Assembly (NCBI GenBank): GCA_038253325.1
Contig: JBBSHE010000002.1
Span: 1 to 64,000, forward strand
Source: JBBSHE01 sp038253325
GTDB lineage: Bacteria; Actinomycetota; Actinomycetes; Propionibacteriales; Nocardioidaceae
Length of the DNA: 64,000 nucleotides
Direction: 5' to 3'
Shown: positions 32,607 to 41,733 of the stretch, in pieces
Layout: each line of letters starts with the position of its first letter
Numbering within the stretch: position 1 is the first letter of the stretch
The notes under the pieces: model-generated
The model's input: the letters and a program-made list of their open reading frames with translations, nothing else
What the model was told of the DNA's origin: nothing
Database searches by the model: none
Made by a program: the position numbers and the translations under genes

Positions 32607-35042
32607 GTGCGTCGGGTTCAAACCGGTCCGGTGGTCGGGTTCGTCTGCATGCTAACGCTTGTCGGCGCGCTCGGCGCCACGGTGGGCCTCAGCAGCGTGG
32701 GGTGGGTCTTCGGCGTGGCCTACGCAGTGGGATCCAATGCTGCGTTGGCCCGTGGCATCGATCGCCAGCGCGGATATCCAATGGGGCCTGCGGACTGGGT
32801 GACCCTGACCCGCGCCGTCCTGACCGGTGGTGTGGCGGCTTTGGTGGCGGAGTCCTTCAGCCGGTCGGCACCCGTGGTGACGCTGGTGACCCTCTCGGTG
32901 TTCGCCCTTATCCTCGATGCCGTCGACGGGTGGGTCGCGCGTCGTACGGGAACGATGTCGGCGTTTGGGGCGCGTTTCGACATGGAGGTCGACGCGTTCT
33001 TGATCCTGATGCTCAGCCTCTCCGTCGCGCATACCACCGGTTGGTGGTGGGTGTTCGCCATCGGGGCCGCGCGTTACGTCTTCGTCGCGGCAGGTTGGGT
33101 GCTTCCCTGGCTGCACGGGTCCCTGCCTCCGCGCTACTGGTGCAAGGTCGTCGCCGCCCTCGAGGGTGTCGTCTTGACACTGGCGGTGGCAGACGTCCTT
33201 CCGGTTGGCCTGTCCAAGGCCACGCTTGTTGTTGCGCTGATCCTGCTGACGGAGTCGTTCGGCCGCGAGACTTGGGGATTGTGGCGCGCCAGGACGGGCT
33301 CGCGCCACGAACGGAACGAGTCGAGTTCGGCCGACGTGGTGGCGATGGGTCAGCCGAGCAAGGTTCAAGGCGCTGGTCGAGGGCACTTCCGGGCGGCCGC
33401 GTCCAGGGTGACGACGGTTCTCGCCTGCCTGGCCGTTTGGCTCGCCCTGGTCCTTCCGAATGAGATCAGTGGTCTGACGCCCGCGACATTCGTGCGCATC
33501 CCGCTCGAGGGACTCGTCATCGTCGCGCTGGCACTCGTATTGGGGTCCTGGGTGAGCGGAACCGTAGCGGTGCTGTTCGGTGCGGTTCTCGGGCTGCTGG
33601 TCACTTTGAAGGTCCTCGACATGGGGTTCTTCGCGGTTTTCGACCGGCCGTTCGACCCGCTGAACGACTGGTTGTACTTCCAACCGGGCGTCGGCGTTCT
33701 CGGTGACTCGATCGGCCACGTCGGCGCGATGATTACCGTGGTTGTCGCCGCGGCTCTCGCCGTCGCCATCCTCATCGTCATGCCACTGTGTGTCGTCCGG
33801 CTGACCCGGCTCATCGCACGCCACCGCCGCGGGTCGACTCAAGCTCTCACTGCGTTCGGAATCGTCTGGGCACTCTGTGCGGTGTCCGGCCTGCAGCTCG
33901 CCCCCGGCGCGCGCATCGCCTCCACGAGCGCGGCCGGCCTCGCCTATGACGAGGTGACCCAGGTGCGCGCCGACATTCAGGATCGGGAGACCTTCGCGAA
34001 GGCAATCACCGTGGATCGCTTCCGCGACACCCCCGGCGACCAATTGCTGACCGGTCTGCGCGGCAAGGACGTGATGCTCGTGTTCGTCGAGAGCTACGGC
34101 CGCATCGCGGTCCAGGACTCGACCTTCTCGCCGCAGGTCGATGCCGTGCTCGACGCCGGCACCCGCCGACTGCGCGCGGCCGGATTCTCCTCCCGAAGCG
34201 CCTTTCTGACGTCTCCGACGTTCGGTGCCGGCAGCTGGCTGGCGCATTCAACCCTGCAGTCCGGCCTTTGGGTCGACAGCCAGCAGCGCTACAACCAGCT
34301 CCTCACGAACGATCGGCTCACCCTCACCGAAGCCTTCGGACGCGCCGGATGGCGGACGGTCTCCGATGTACCGGCCGACACCCAGGACTGGCCGGAGGGA
34401 GCGTCCTTCTATCACTTCGACAAGAGCTACGACGCCAGGAACGTCGGCTATCGCGGTCCGAAGTTCAGCTACGCCACCATGCCCGACCAGTACACCCTGT
34501 CGGCCTTCCGACGTCTGGAGCTCGCGAAAGCCGCCCGCGGCCCCGTGATGGCCGAGATCGATCTGGTATCGAGCCACCACCCGTGGACACCCCTTCCCCA
34601 CCTGGTGAACTGGGGCCGGGTGGGTGACGGTTCAGCCTTCGACGCCATGCCCGCACAAGGTGAGTCTCCGGATGTCGCGTTCAGCGACCCTGGTGAGGTG
34701 CGCGCCGTGTACGCACAGTCCATCGAGTACTCGCTGAACGCCCTCATCTCCTTCGTACACACATATCCCGATCCGAACCTGGTCCTCATCATGCTCGGTG
34801 ACCACCAACCCCACTCGTACGTCTCCGGCGACCAACCGGGCCACGACGTGCCGATCACCATCGTCGCGCACGACCTTGCTGTGATGAACCGGATCTCGGG
34901 GTGGGGCTGGCAGGACGGAATGCGGCCGAGCCCGGATGCACCGGTCTGGCGGATGGACACCTTCCGCGACCGCTTCCTCACCGCGTACGGCCCGCAAGCG
35001 CGTCCGATTCCCTCGCCGATCGAGACACCTTCCCAACACTGA
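32607..35042 (+). CDS. CDP-alcohol phosphotransferase fused to LtaS/sulfatase-type domain
   Basis: This 811-residue protein joins two enzymes. Residues 1-235 are a CDP-alcohol phosphotransferase with a perfect DG-AR motif (D104, D107, G108, A111, R112, G121, D125, D129). About five more membrane helices follow (270-440). Residues from about 485 form an alkaline-phosphatase-superfamily domain with VFVESYGR (E495) as metal ligand, TFGAGSWLAHST around the nucleophile region, and the late metal motif MLGDHQPH (D732, H733). As I recall, the two halves are separate adjacent genes elsewhere. It may build and then modify or transfer a phospho-alcohol. GTG start with GGAGG upstream. Confidence 0.88.
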   Translation: MRRVQTGPVVGFVCMLTLVGALGATVGLSSVGWVFGVAYAVGSNAALARGIDRQRGYPMGPADWVTLTRAVLTGGVAALVAESFSRSAPVVTLVTLSVFALILDAVDGWVARRTGTMSAFGARFDMEVDAFLILMLSLSVAHTTGWWWVFAIGAARYVFVAAGWVLPWLHGSLPPRYWCKVVAALEGVVLTLAVADVLPVGLSKATLVVALILLTESFGRETWGLWRARTGSRHERNESSSADVVAMGQPSKVQGAGRGHFRAAASRVTTVLACLAVWLALVLPNEISGLTPATFVRIPLEGLVIVALALVLGSWVSGTVAVLFGAVLGLLVTLKVLDMGFFAVFDRPFDPLNDWLYFQPGVGVLGDSIGHVGAMITVVVAAALAVAILIVMPLCVVRLTRLIARHRRGSTQALTAFGIVWALCAVSGLQLAPGARIASTSAAGLAYDEVTQVRADIQDRETFAKAITVDRFRDTPGDQLLTGLRGKDVMLVFVESYGRIAVQDSTFSPQVDAVLDAGTRRLRAAGFSSRSAFLTSPTFGAGSWLAHSTLQSGLWVDSQQRYNQLLTNDRLTLTEAFGRAGWRTVSDVPADTQDWPEGASFYHFDKSYDARNVGYRGPKFSYATMPDQYTLSAFRRLELAKAARGPVMAEIDLVSSHHPWTPLPHLVNWGRVGDGSAFDAMPAQGESPDVAFSDPGEVRAVYAQSIEYSLNALISFVHTYPDPNLVLIMLGDHQPHSYVSGDQPGHDVPITIVAHDLAVMNRISGWGWQDGMRPSPDAPVWRMDTFRDRFLTAYGPQARPIPSPIETPSQH

Positions 35043-35160
35043 GACGCGGGGTGACGCGCCGAGGTTCGACGGTCGACCTGAACCCGAGAGCTGCCACTTA
35101 CGTAGTGATGAGTGACGGCCTCGAGGTCGTCGAGCCAAACGTCCCGGAACGGAGAAGGCG

Positions 35161-35565
35161 ATGAAGGCCCGACTACTCGCGGCGGCGGCGCTCTTGGTGT
35201 CGGCCGCCGTTCACCTCAAGCTCTGGTTTGACGGGGTACGTCACGAGTACGTCGTCGGCCCGGCGTTCATGCTGAACGCCGTCGCCGGAATCGTGATCGC
35301 GGTCCTCCTGGTCCTCTGGCGGTGCTGGGCCCCGCTCCTGCTTGCCGTCGGGTTCGGTGCGTCGACGCTCGGCGCGTTCATCATCTCCGCAACAGTAGGG
35401 CTCTTCGGCGTCCACGAGCACTGGACTGGTGGTCCAGTGTGGACAGCTGCGATGTCAGAGGTCGTGGCGATCCTCGCCGGCGTGCTGGCCGCGTGGCGGG
35501 AGGGCTACCTCTCACCCGGCCAACTTCAGCACGGGTTTGCCGTCCGCCGTTCGGATCTCCGCTGA
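35161..35565 (+). CDS. Four-helix membrane protein, unknown
   Basis: This 134-residue protein has four predicted membrane segments (about 5-22, 37-55, 60-80 and 92-110) and a soluble C-terminus. The N-terminal His in SAAVHLKLWF and the general pattern recall DoxX-like or small integral proteins of actinobacteria, but no function can be given. GGAGAAGG precedes the ATG. The last 54 bases (35512-35565) overlap the convergent anti-sigma gene. Confidence 0.7.
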   Translation: MKARLLAAAALLVSAAVHLKLWFDGVRHEYVVGPAFMLNAVAGIVIAVLLVLWRCWAPLLLAVGFGASTLGAFIISATVGLFGVHEHWTGGPVWTAAMSEVVAILAGVLAAWREGYLSPGQLQHGFAVRRSDLR

Positions 35566-36201
35566 GGCGATGTCGTCACGGCTCGTCGCCGTTGCTGAGG
35601 TGAGCCGCATCGTCTTGCCGGGCAGCGCGCGCCACGTGGCGACCTGCTGGACCTTCCCCTCACGGGTGCGGACGAACAAGGCGTACTTCTCAGCGAGCGG
35701 TACGTGGTGCTCGATCCAATCCGACTCGTAGGTGCAGGTCAGATCCAGGCGGGTACCCCAGGGCACGCTCGTCAGGGCCAGCTTGGCAGACATCGGCTCC
35801 GAGCCGACCGGCACCATTGCCCGGCCCGCCTGACTGGCGTCGATCACGCCGGGCGCATGGGCGTCATCGAGCGACGTTCTGATCGCCAGCGAACCAGCGG
35901 CGACGATCACCGTGGCGGCGGCGGCTGTTCCGGCGGTCATCCACAGGCGGCGGTGCTGAGCACGTCGCGCCTGCCGGACGAGCGCCGGAAGGAGCGTGTC
36001 GGGCACCGGCTCGTCGACCGGCGGGGACTCCAGCACGTCCGCCGAGACCCGCGCGAGCAGGCCGGGCAGACCGGCGAGCTGCTGCACCGCGTGCGCGCAC
36101 TCGGCGCATCCGCTCAGGTGGCGCTGGTACTCGGAGCGTTCGGTCTGAGACAGGGCACCGAGGACGTAGGCGCCATCGTCGTGGGAAAATTCGCAGCTCA
36201 T
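35512..36201 (-). CDS. Zinc-finger anti-sigma factor (membrane)
   Basis: This 229-residue protein begins with a ZAS-type zinc motif, HLSGCAEC (HxxxCxxC), which holds an ECF sigma factor. A single membrane helix (about 110-130) separates it from an extracellular domain with VPWGTRLDLTCTYES. Such proteins release the sigma factor on a signal, often by proteolysis. The start is ATG 36201, sharing ATGA with the sigma stop, so both are made together. The last 54 bases overlap the neighbouring convergent gene. Confidence 0.88.
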   Translation of the reverse strand: MSCEFSHDDGAYVLGALSQTERSEYQRHLSGCAECAHAVQQLAGLPGLLARVSADVLESPPVDEPVPDTLLPALVRQARRAQHRRLWMTAGTAAAATVIVAAGSLAIRTSLDDAHAPGVIDASQAGRAMVPVGSEPMSAKLALTSVPWGTRLDLTCTYESDWIEHHVPLAEKYALFVRTREGKVQQVATWRALPGKTMRLTSATATSRDDIASAEIRTADGKPVLKLAG

Positions 36202-36710
36202 GTGTTCAACCCCATCTCTTCGAGCGCCAACCGCAAGGCGCGCAGGGCGTAGTGGGTGCGCGACTTCACCGTGCCCTCCGGAACGCCGAGACGACGCGCG
36301 GCCTCCGCCACCGAGACGCCCCGGAAGTAGCATTGCAAGACCACCACACGATGCTCCGGCGATAGTTTCGTGAGCGCTTCCGCCACGACCCATGACAGGA
36401 GCAGCTCGTCGGTGCGGTTCCCAACATCAGTCACGTCGGGAACCACGGCCACCGAGAGCTCGCTTCGGGACCGCCTCGTACGCCAGTCGTCGATCACAAT
36501 GTTGCGCGCGACCGTGAACAGCCAGGCCCGCACCGATCCCTGCGACTGGTCGAGGACCTTGACCTTCCGCCAGGCTCGAAGCAGCGTCTCCTGAACGACG
36601 TCCTCGGCATGAGCCCGGTCCTGACCCGTCAGATGCATGCAAAAGCCCCAGAGCGCGGCGGCATGCTCCTCATGCAGCTGCTCCATCAGCGCAACTGGGC
36701 TCTCCGGCAC
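36198..36710 (-). CDS. ECF sigma-70 factor
   Basis: This 170-residue protein has only the two sigma domains typical of ECF factors: region 2 (FCMHLTGQDRAHAEDVVQET, then RAWLFTVARNIVIDDWR) and region 4 with the helix-turn-helix VAEAARRLGVPEGTVKSR. It is controlled by the co-encoded anti-sigma factor. The start is GTG 36710 with AGGAGG a few bases before. An upstream GAAT-type element may be its own promoter (autoregulation), as is common. Confidence 0.9.
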   Translation of the reverse strand: MPESPVALMEQLHEEHAAALWGFCMHLTGQDRAHAEDVVQETLLRAWRKVKVLDQSQGSVRAWLFTVARNIVIDDWRTRRSRSELSVAVVPDVTDVGNRTDELLLSWVVAEALTKLSPEHRVVVLQCYFRGVSVAEAARRLGVPEGTVKSRTHYALRALRLALEEMGLNT

Positions 36711-36789
36711 AGAACCTCCTACCAATGACACGCAGAACGACACGGCAAGGTTCAGGATGCCATCGCCTTTCGCTCCGCACCGCGAATAC

Positions 36790-36814
36790 ATTCGAGGGAC
36801 ACACCACTGGATGG
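36790..36814 (-). promoter_or_regulatory. Possible ECF-type promoter before the sigma gene
   Basis: Reading the minus strand, CCATCC (36814-36809) is followed after 13 bases by TCGAAT (36795-36790). These resemble the CATCC and CGAAT boxes I recall for some mycobacterial ECF sigma factors, but the spacing is shorter than usual, so this is only a candidate for autoregulation. The divergent oxidase gene begins 15 bases further on. Confidence 0.22.
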
Positions 36815-36829
36815 GGGCAGACTTGCGCC

Positions 36830-37756
36830 ATGCGGGTCATCGTCGTCGGAGCCGGCGTGATCGGGCTGACCGTCGGAGTCCGGCTGCGGGAGGCTGGTTT
36901 CGAGGCCCACGTCGTCGCCCGCGATCTGCCGCTTGAGACAACGTCAGCGGTCGCCGCGGCGATCTGGTACCCGTATCTCGCCTTTCCGCGCGAGCGCGTC
37001 CTCGTCTGGTCTACCCGCACGTTGGAGGTGCTGGACAACCTCGCCGCCAGCGATCCGGCAGCTGGAGTCACGGTACGTCTTGGCACGGAGCTGGTCCGCG
37101 AGCCGGCATCAGACCCGTGGTGGGCGGACGCGGTGCCCGCGCTGCGGAGCCGCACCGACGTACCCGCGCCGTACCGCCAGGGCTGGACGTTCGCCACCCC
37201 GATCGTCGAGATGCCGGTCTACCTCGGTTGGCTCGTTCGTCGCTTCGTCCAGCTCGGTGGCACGGTCACCCGGATGACCCTGGCCGGTCTGCCCGACCGC
37301 GCCGACGTGGTCGTCAACTGCAGCGGCCTCGGTGCGCGTGGACTCGTCGGCGACACAAGCGTCGAGCCGGTACGCGGCCAAGTCCTCACCGTCGCGCCGT
37401 TCGGTCTCGACGAGTGGTTGCTCGACACGTCGGGTCCGACCTACGTCGTGCCGCGCAGCAACGACGTCGTGATCGGAGGGACGGAGCTCGCCGGCCGGTG
37501 GGACCGTCGCGTCGATGTCGCGACATCGCAGCACATCCTCGACCGGGCGACTGCATTGCTGCCGGAGCTGAAGGGAGTGGAGGTCTTGTCCTCTCGGGTC
37601 GGCCTGCGTCCGGCGCGGCCCGCCGTACGCCTCGAGAGCGAGCGCACCGGAGGGGGCTGTCAGGTGATCCACTGCTACGGCCACGGCGGCGCCGGCGTGA
37701 CCTTGTCCTGGGGCTGCGCCGACGAGGTGGTCGAGCTCGTAGAGTCTGGCTCGTGA
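36830..37756 (+). CDS. D-amino-acid-oxidase-like FAD oxidoreductase
   Basis: This 308-residue flavoprotein has the FAD loop VVGAGVIGLTVGVRLREAG at the N-terminus, NCSGLGARGL in the middle, and a C-terminal HCYGHGGAGVTLSWG, which matches the DAAO family. It should oxidise a D-amino acid or related amine with release of H2O2 and ammonia. The start is ATG 36830; the upstream in-frame ATG at 36725 lies in the region upstream of the sigma gene. The stop overlaps the Dabb gene by GTGA. Confidence 0.9.
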   Translation: MRVIVVGAGVIGLTVGVRLREAGFEAHVVARDLPLETTSAVAAAIWYPYLAFPRERVLVWSTRTLEVLDNLAASDPAAGVTVRLGTELVREPASDPWWADAVPALRSRTDVPAPYRQGWTFATPIVEMPVYLGWLVRRFVQLGGTVTRMTLAGLPDRADVVVNCSGLGARGLVGDTSVEPVRGQVLTVAPFGLDEWLLDTSGPTYVVPRSNDVVIGGTELAGRWDRRVDVATSQHILDRATALLPELKGVEVLSSRVGLRPARPAVRLESERTGGGCQVIHCYGHGGAGVTLSWGCADEVVELVESGS

Positions 37757-38079
37757 CCGACCGACCCGTGCAGCACGTGGTGCTGCTTCGGTTCCCCGAG
37801 CCGCTCGCTCCGGACGACGACCGCGAGATCCGGACCCGGGTCGCCGCCTGGCCCGAGCAGATCGGGCTGTTCACCGGGCTGCGGTTCGGCAGCGACCTGA
37901 CCGGCCAGCGCACCGACGGATTCCAGTACCTGCTGTTCACGGAGTTCGCCTCGGCGCGGGACCTCGACGACTACCGGGTTCATCCCCGGCACCAGGACTT
38001 CTTGGCTTGGATCCGCGAGCGTGGCGTCGAGTCGCTGGCGTTCGACTACCTGCTCGACGAGACGACTCGCCACTGCTGA
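37753..38079 (+). CDS. Dabb (stress-responsive alpha/beta-barrel) domain protein
   Basis: This 108-residue protein begins VQHVVLLRFPEP and has FQYLLFTEFASARDLDDYRVHPRHQDFL, the HPxH-like stretch of Dabb proteins. Members form dimeric beta barrels, and some are cyclases or degrade reactive compounds, but most are unassigned. The start is GTG 37753, overlapping the oxidase stop, so a link to that enzyme is plausible. The 74-base gap to the convergent permease gene contains nothing clear. Confidence 0.88.
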   Translation: MTDRPVQHVVLLRFPEPLAPDDDREIRTRVAAWPEQIGLFTGLRFGSDLTGQRTDGFQYLLFTEFASARDLDDYRVHPRHQDFLAWIRERGVESLAFDYLLDETTRHC

Positions 38080-38153
38080 CGACGCATCCGGTCCGGCTGG
38101 GACGATCGACGGACGACATCGCGCTAGCGTTTGGCCCACCGTGTTGTCGCCCG

Positions 38154-39194
38154 TCAGTCGGGAAGCCCGATCGCCCGGACGCCGCGCCTGCGTTGCTGGA
38201 TGATGACCGCGATGATGAGCAGCGCTCCCTGGGCGATGTCCTGCCAGAACGAGTTCACGTTGAGAATGGTCAAGCCGTTCTGCAAGACACCGAGCAGGAG
38301 CACGGCTAGCAGCGTCCCCGACACGCTGCCTTTTCCACCCTTGACGGCTGTACCGCCCAGAGCCGCGGCAGTGATTGCCTGAAGCTCCAGACCTTGACTG
38401 CCGGACGTCGGCTGGCCAGAGCCGGTGCGAGCAGTCAGCAAGATTCCCGCGATCGCCGCCGCGAGCCCGGCGCAGACGTACACGCCCATGATGTAACGGT
38501 TCAGGTTGATACCAGCGAGCCGGGCAGCCGTGGAGTTCCCACCGATGGCATAGATGTTGCGGCCGATGTCTGTGTAACGCAGTACGACGTGAGCGACCAC
38601 TGCGATGACGATCAGTACCCAGACCAGGGTGGGAATCCCCACGATCGTGCCCCGGGCGAGGAAGATGAAGACCGAGTCAGCACCCGTGTAGCCCTGCGCG
38701 CGACCGTTCGAGATGAGGTTCGCGAGGCCGCGGAAGGCGGCGTACGTCGCAAGAGTGGCAATGACCGCGTTGACCCGCCCGTAGATGATCACGATCCCGT
38801 TGAACAGCCCCGTACACAGCCCGATACCGAGCGCGGCCAAGATGGCGATGCCGGCGCTGCCGGTGCTCGTGAACACCATCGCCGATGCCACCGAGGTCAG
38901 GCCAGCGGCCGATCCCACCGAGATGTCGAGGCCCCCCAGCAGCATGACGACGCCCTCGACAACTGCGAGGACGCCGACGATCGCGACGGTTGTACCGATG
39001 GTCACGACGTTGCTCTTCAAGAAAAAGCTGCTGTTGCGGGAGCCGATGACGGCTGAGAGCACCACCAAGGCAATGATCAGGCTGATGTTCTGGACACCGA
39101 CCGCGTCCGAGAATCGGCGAACCATGCTCGTGTGAGCGGCGGGGGCTGGAGGACCGCTCTTGACGGGCGTCCTGCTCTCCATGCTCTGTGTCAC
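38154..39194 (-). CDS. Sugar ABC transporter permease (RbsC type)
   Basis: This 346-residue protein is the membrane subunit of a carbohydrate-uptake-2 ABC importer. It has eight to ten membrane segments, LGGLDISVGS, YAIGGNSTAARLAGIN and the ALGGTAVKGGKGS region that contacts the ATPase. The start is GTG 39194, overlapping the ATPase stop by GTGA. Given the neighbouring catabolic genes, the substrate is probably galactose or a related monosaccharide freed by the GH27 enzyme. Confidence 0.92.
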   Translation of the reverse strand: MTQSMESRTPVKSGPPAPAAHTSMVRRFSDAVGVQNISLIIALVVLSAVIGSRNSSFFLKSNVVTIGTTVAIVGVLAVVEGVVMLLGGLDISVGSAAGLTSVASAMVFTSTGSAGIAILAALGIGLCTGLFNGIVIIYGRVNAVIATLATYAAFRGLANLISNGRAQGYTGADSVFIFLARGTIVGIPTLVWVLIVIAVVAHVVLRYTDIGRNIYAIGGNSTAARLAGINLNRYIMGVYVCAGLAAAIAGILLTARTGSGQPTSGSQGLELQAITAAALGGTAVKGGKGSVSGTLLAVLLLGVLQNGLTILNVNSFWQDIAQGALLIIAVIIQQRRRGVRAIGLPD

Positions 39195-40711
39195 GGCTGG
39201 GCTCCTGAGCCGGTGAGCTCGTCTGACATGGCCAAGGCGAGGATGGACTCTTCCGAGGCATTGTCGCGCGCCAGCTCGCCGGTCACCCGGCCGGATTGCA
39301 TCACGATGATCCGGTCGGCCAGTCCGAGCACCTCGGGAAGCTCAGAGGAGATGACCAGGAGGGCAATGCCGTCGGCCGCCAGCTCGCTGATGATGCCATA
39401 TATCTCCGCTTTGGCGCCCACATCGACGCCCCTGGTCGGCTCGTCGAGGACGAGCACCTTCGGCCGCCTGGCCAGCCAGCGTGCGAGCACTGCTTTCTGC
39501 TGGTTGCCGCCTGATAGTTCTCCGATCGGGTGCTCGATCGAGGGCGTGCGGATGTTGAGCTGGCGGACGAATCGCTGCGCCAGCTCGCGCTCCCTCCCAC
39601 GGCGTATGAAGTGTGCCCTCGACAGCCGGTTCAACACCACCAGTGAGACGTTGTCGCGCACCGATCTCTGCAGGAGCAGTGCCTGCGCCTTACGTTCCTC
39701 GGGAGCCAGCCCCAGACCGGCGCGGATGGCGTCCCGGGGGCTACGTAGCTTCACCGGCCGGCCCGCCACCTCGACGTGGCCCGAGGTGATGGCGTCGCCG
39801 CCAGCAATCGCGCGGGCCAGCTCGGAACGGCCGGCGCCGACGAGTCCAGCGAGAGCCACCACCTCCCCCGCGTGGACGTCGAAGGAAACGTCGTGGACAT
39901 GCTCGTTGCTCACACCGCGGACGCTGAGCATCACCGGCCCGCGTTCGTGCGGCTTGCGGACGAACATGTTCGAAAGGTCCCGGCCCACCATCATGTGCAC
40001 GAGCTCCTGTTCACTCGTCTCCCTCACGTCGCGGCTGCCGACCACTGCGCCGTCTCGAAGGACCGTGATCCGGTCGGCCAGCTCAAACATCTCCGCCATC
40101 CGATGCGACACGTACAGCAGCGCGACGCCGTCGTCACGCAACCGTCGCAGCAGCCGGAACAGGGACTCGACCTCGTGGTCTGAGAGCGACGATGTCGGCT
40201 CGTCCAACGCGATGACCTTGGTCTCGCCGGCCAGCGCACGCATGATCTCGACGAGCTGGCGCTGCGCAGGAGAAAGCCGGGAGCCGACCATCGATGGGTC
40301 CAGTGCCGCCCCGAAACCGTATCGATCCAAGTCGTCTCGTGTTCGCTGCATCAGCCGTCGACGATCGAGGAGGCGTCCCCGGCGCGGCAGCTCGCCGACA
40401 TGGATGTTCTCCGCGACCGAGACGTGGGGGATGATCTCCGGCTCCTGGGCGATCACCCGGATGCCCGACCGACGCGCATCAGCGGTGGAGCCGAACTCGA
40501 CTCGTTCACCGTCGATCAGCAGATGCCCCGCGTCGGGCTTGTAATCGCCACTCAGGATCTTCAGCAGCGTCGACTTGCCCGCGCCGTTCTCACCAATGAG
40601 GGCGAGAACCTTGCCGGCGTGCACCTCGATGGTGACGTCCCGAAGCGCTTGTACCCCGACGAAGGCCTTGCTGATCCCCTCCGCGAGCAGGATCGGGTGC
40701 CCTTCGCTCAC
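39191..40711 (-). CDS. Sugar ABC transporter ATP-binding protein (RbsA type)
   Basis: This protein has two fused ABC domains, as in RbsA, MglA or AraG. The first has Walker A GENGAGKST and the signature LSPAQRQLVEIMRALA. The second has GLVGAGRSELARAI as its degenerate P-loop and the signature LSGGNQQKAVLARWLA. I chose GTG 40711 (506 residues), whose GTGA overlaps the binding-protein stop. The whole transporter is one operon, divergent from the catabolic genes. Confidence 0.93.
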   Translation of the reverse strand: MSEGHPILLAEGISKAFVGVQALRDVTIEVHAGKVLALIGENGAGKSTLLKILSGDYKPDAGHLLIDGERVEFGSTADARRSGIRVIAQEPEIIPHVSVAENIHVGELPRRGRLLDRRRLMQRTRDDLDRYGFGAALDPSMVGSRLSPAQRQLVEIMRALAGETKVIALDEPTSSLSDHEVESLFRLLRRLRDDGVALLYVSHRMAEMFELADRITVLRDGAVVGSRDVRETSEQELVHMMVGRDLSNMFVRKPHERGPVMLSVRGVSNEHVHDVSFDVHAGEVVALAGLVGAGRSELARAIAGGDAITSGHVEVAGRPVKLRSPRDAIRAGLGLAPEERKAQALLLQRSVRDNVSLVVLNRLSRAHFIRRGRERELAQRFVRQLNIRTPSIEHPIGELSGGNQQKAVLARWLARRPKVLVLDEPTRGVDVGAKAEIYGIISELAADGIALLVISSELPEVLGLADRIIVMQSGRVTGELARDNASEESILALAMSDELTGSGAQP

Positions 40712-41733
40712 GTGCACACGACTCCCGCTTGCTTGTAGTTGCTGGCGTCCACCATCGCGGTCTGGGCGATGCTCTTCGCCGGGAGCGGCTTCCCACCGCG
40801 GATGTTGTCGACGAGTACTCGGACCGCGGTGGCGCCCACGGCGCGTCCACCGATGTAGAGCGCAGCCTTGTTACCGGTCTTCTGGCCGGCCTTCCAGTCC
40901 TTGCAGGTGAGGTACGCTCCGAGACCGACTCCGATGATGTTGTTCGGGGACACGTTCTGGTTCTGCAGGGCGGTCACTGCTCCGGTTTCGCTTTCGTCGT
41001 TGCAGCCCCAGACGACCCAGTGCTTGACGTTCTGGTTGGCCGTGATGACTGCACCGGTCTTGTTTTGGGCGTCTACGACGGAGTTGTCGGTGCCGACCTT
41101 GACGATGGGCAGGGTCATCCCTGCACTGCTCTTGAAACCGCTCTCCTCGCCTTGCTCGCGTTGCTGGCAGTCGGACAGATCCTGTTGGTAGACAGCCAGC
41201 ACCTTGGTGTCGGCCGCGGTCCAGCCCGCTTGCTTGACCAGCTGGCCGGCCTTGGTGCCCACGGCGGTGCCCATCTTCACGCTGTCGAAACCGACGAACG
41301 GTGCGGCCTTGCTGTCCGCGCTGCTGATCGGATCGTCGGACGCGACCAGCGGGATGCCGGCATCCTGTGCGGCACCGATGACCTGAGGGCCGATGCGCTG
41401 GTCGGGGACCACGATGGCGATGCCATCCACCGCCTGTCCAACCTCCGTGTTCAAAGCGCTGATCGCCTTGTTGGAGTCTGTTCCCAGGTTGACGACGGAG
41501 ACGGTCACGTTGCCGAGCTTGGCCGCCTCGGCCTTGGCGCCGGCGGCCTCGTCCACAAAGTACTGCTGGTCTCCTTGCTTCTGCAGGTACGCGATCGTGA
41601 TGTTCCCGGACTTCGTCCCGTGCTGAGTGTTTGACGGCGGGGTCGTCTTTCCCGAGGAGCAACCCGCCAGGGCCAAGGCAACCACGACCGCCATCGTCGA
41701 GGCCCGCCTAGACCCTCCGCGCGACATCATCAT
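40708..41733 (-). CDS. Sugar ABC transporter substrate-binding lipoprotein
   Basis: This 341-residue lipoprotein has a signal with lipobox ALAGC, so C25 becomes the lipid-modified N-terminus. The periplasmic-binding-protein-1 fold shows ITIAYLQKQGDQQYF and DGIAIVVPDQRIGPQVI. The substrate is not shown by motifs; context suggests galactose. I chose ATG 41733, six bases after the GAGG ribosome site; the GTG at 41739 would be too close to it. It is the first gene of the transporter operon, and its promoter is the TTGACA at 41873-41878. Confidence 0.92.
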   Translation of the reverse strand: MMMSRGGSRRASTMAVVVALALAGCSSGKTTPPSNTQHGTKSGNITIAYLQKQGDQQYFVDEAAGAKAEAAKLGNVTVSVVNLGTDSNKAISALNTEVGQAVDGIAIVVPDQRIGPQVIGAAQDAGIPLVASDDPISSADSKAAPFVGFDSVKMGTAVGTKAGQLVKQAGWTAADTKVLAVYQQDLSDCQQREQGEESGFKSSAGMTLPIVKVGTDNSVVDAQNKTGAVITANQNVKHWVVWGCNDESETGAVTALQNQNVSPNNIIGVGLGAYLTCKDWKAGQKTGNKAALYIGGRAVGATAVRVLVDNIRGGKPLPAKSIAQTAMVDASNYKQAGVVCT

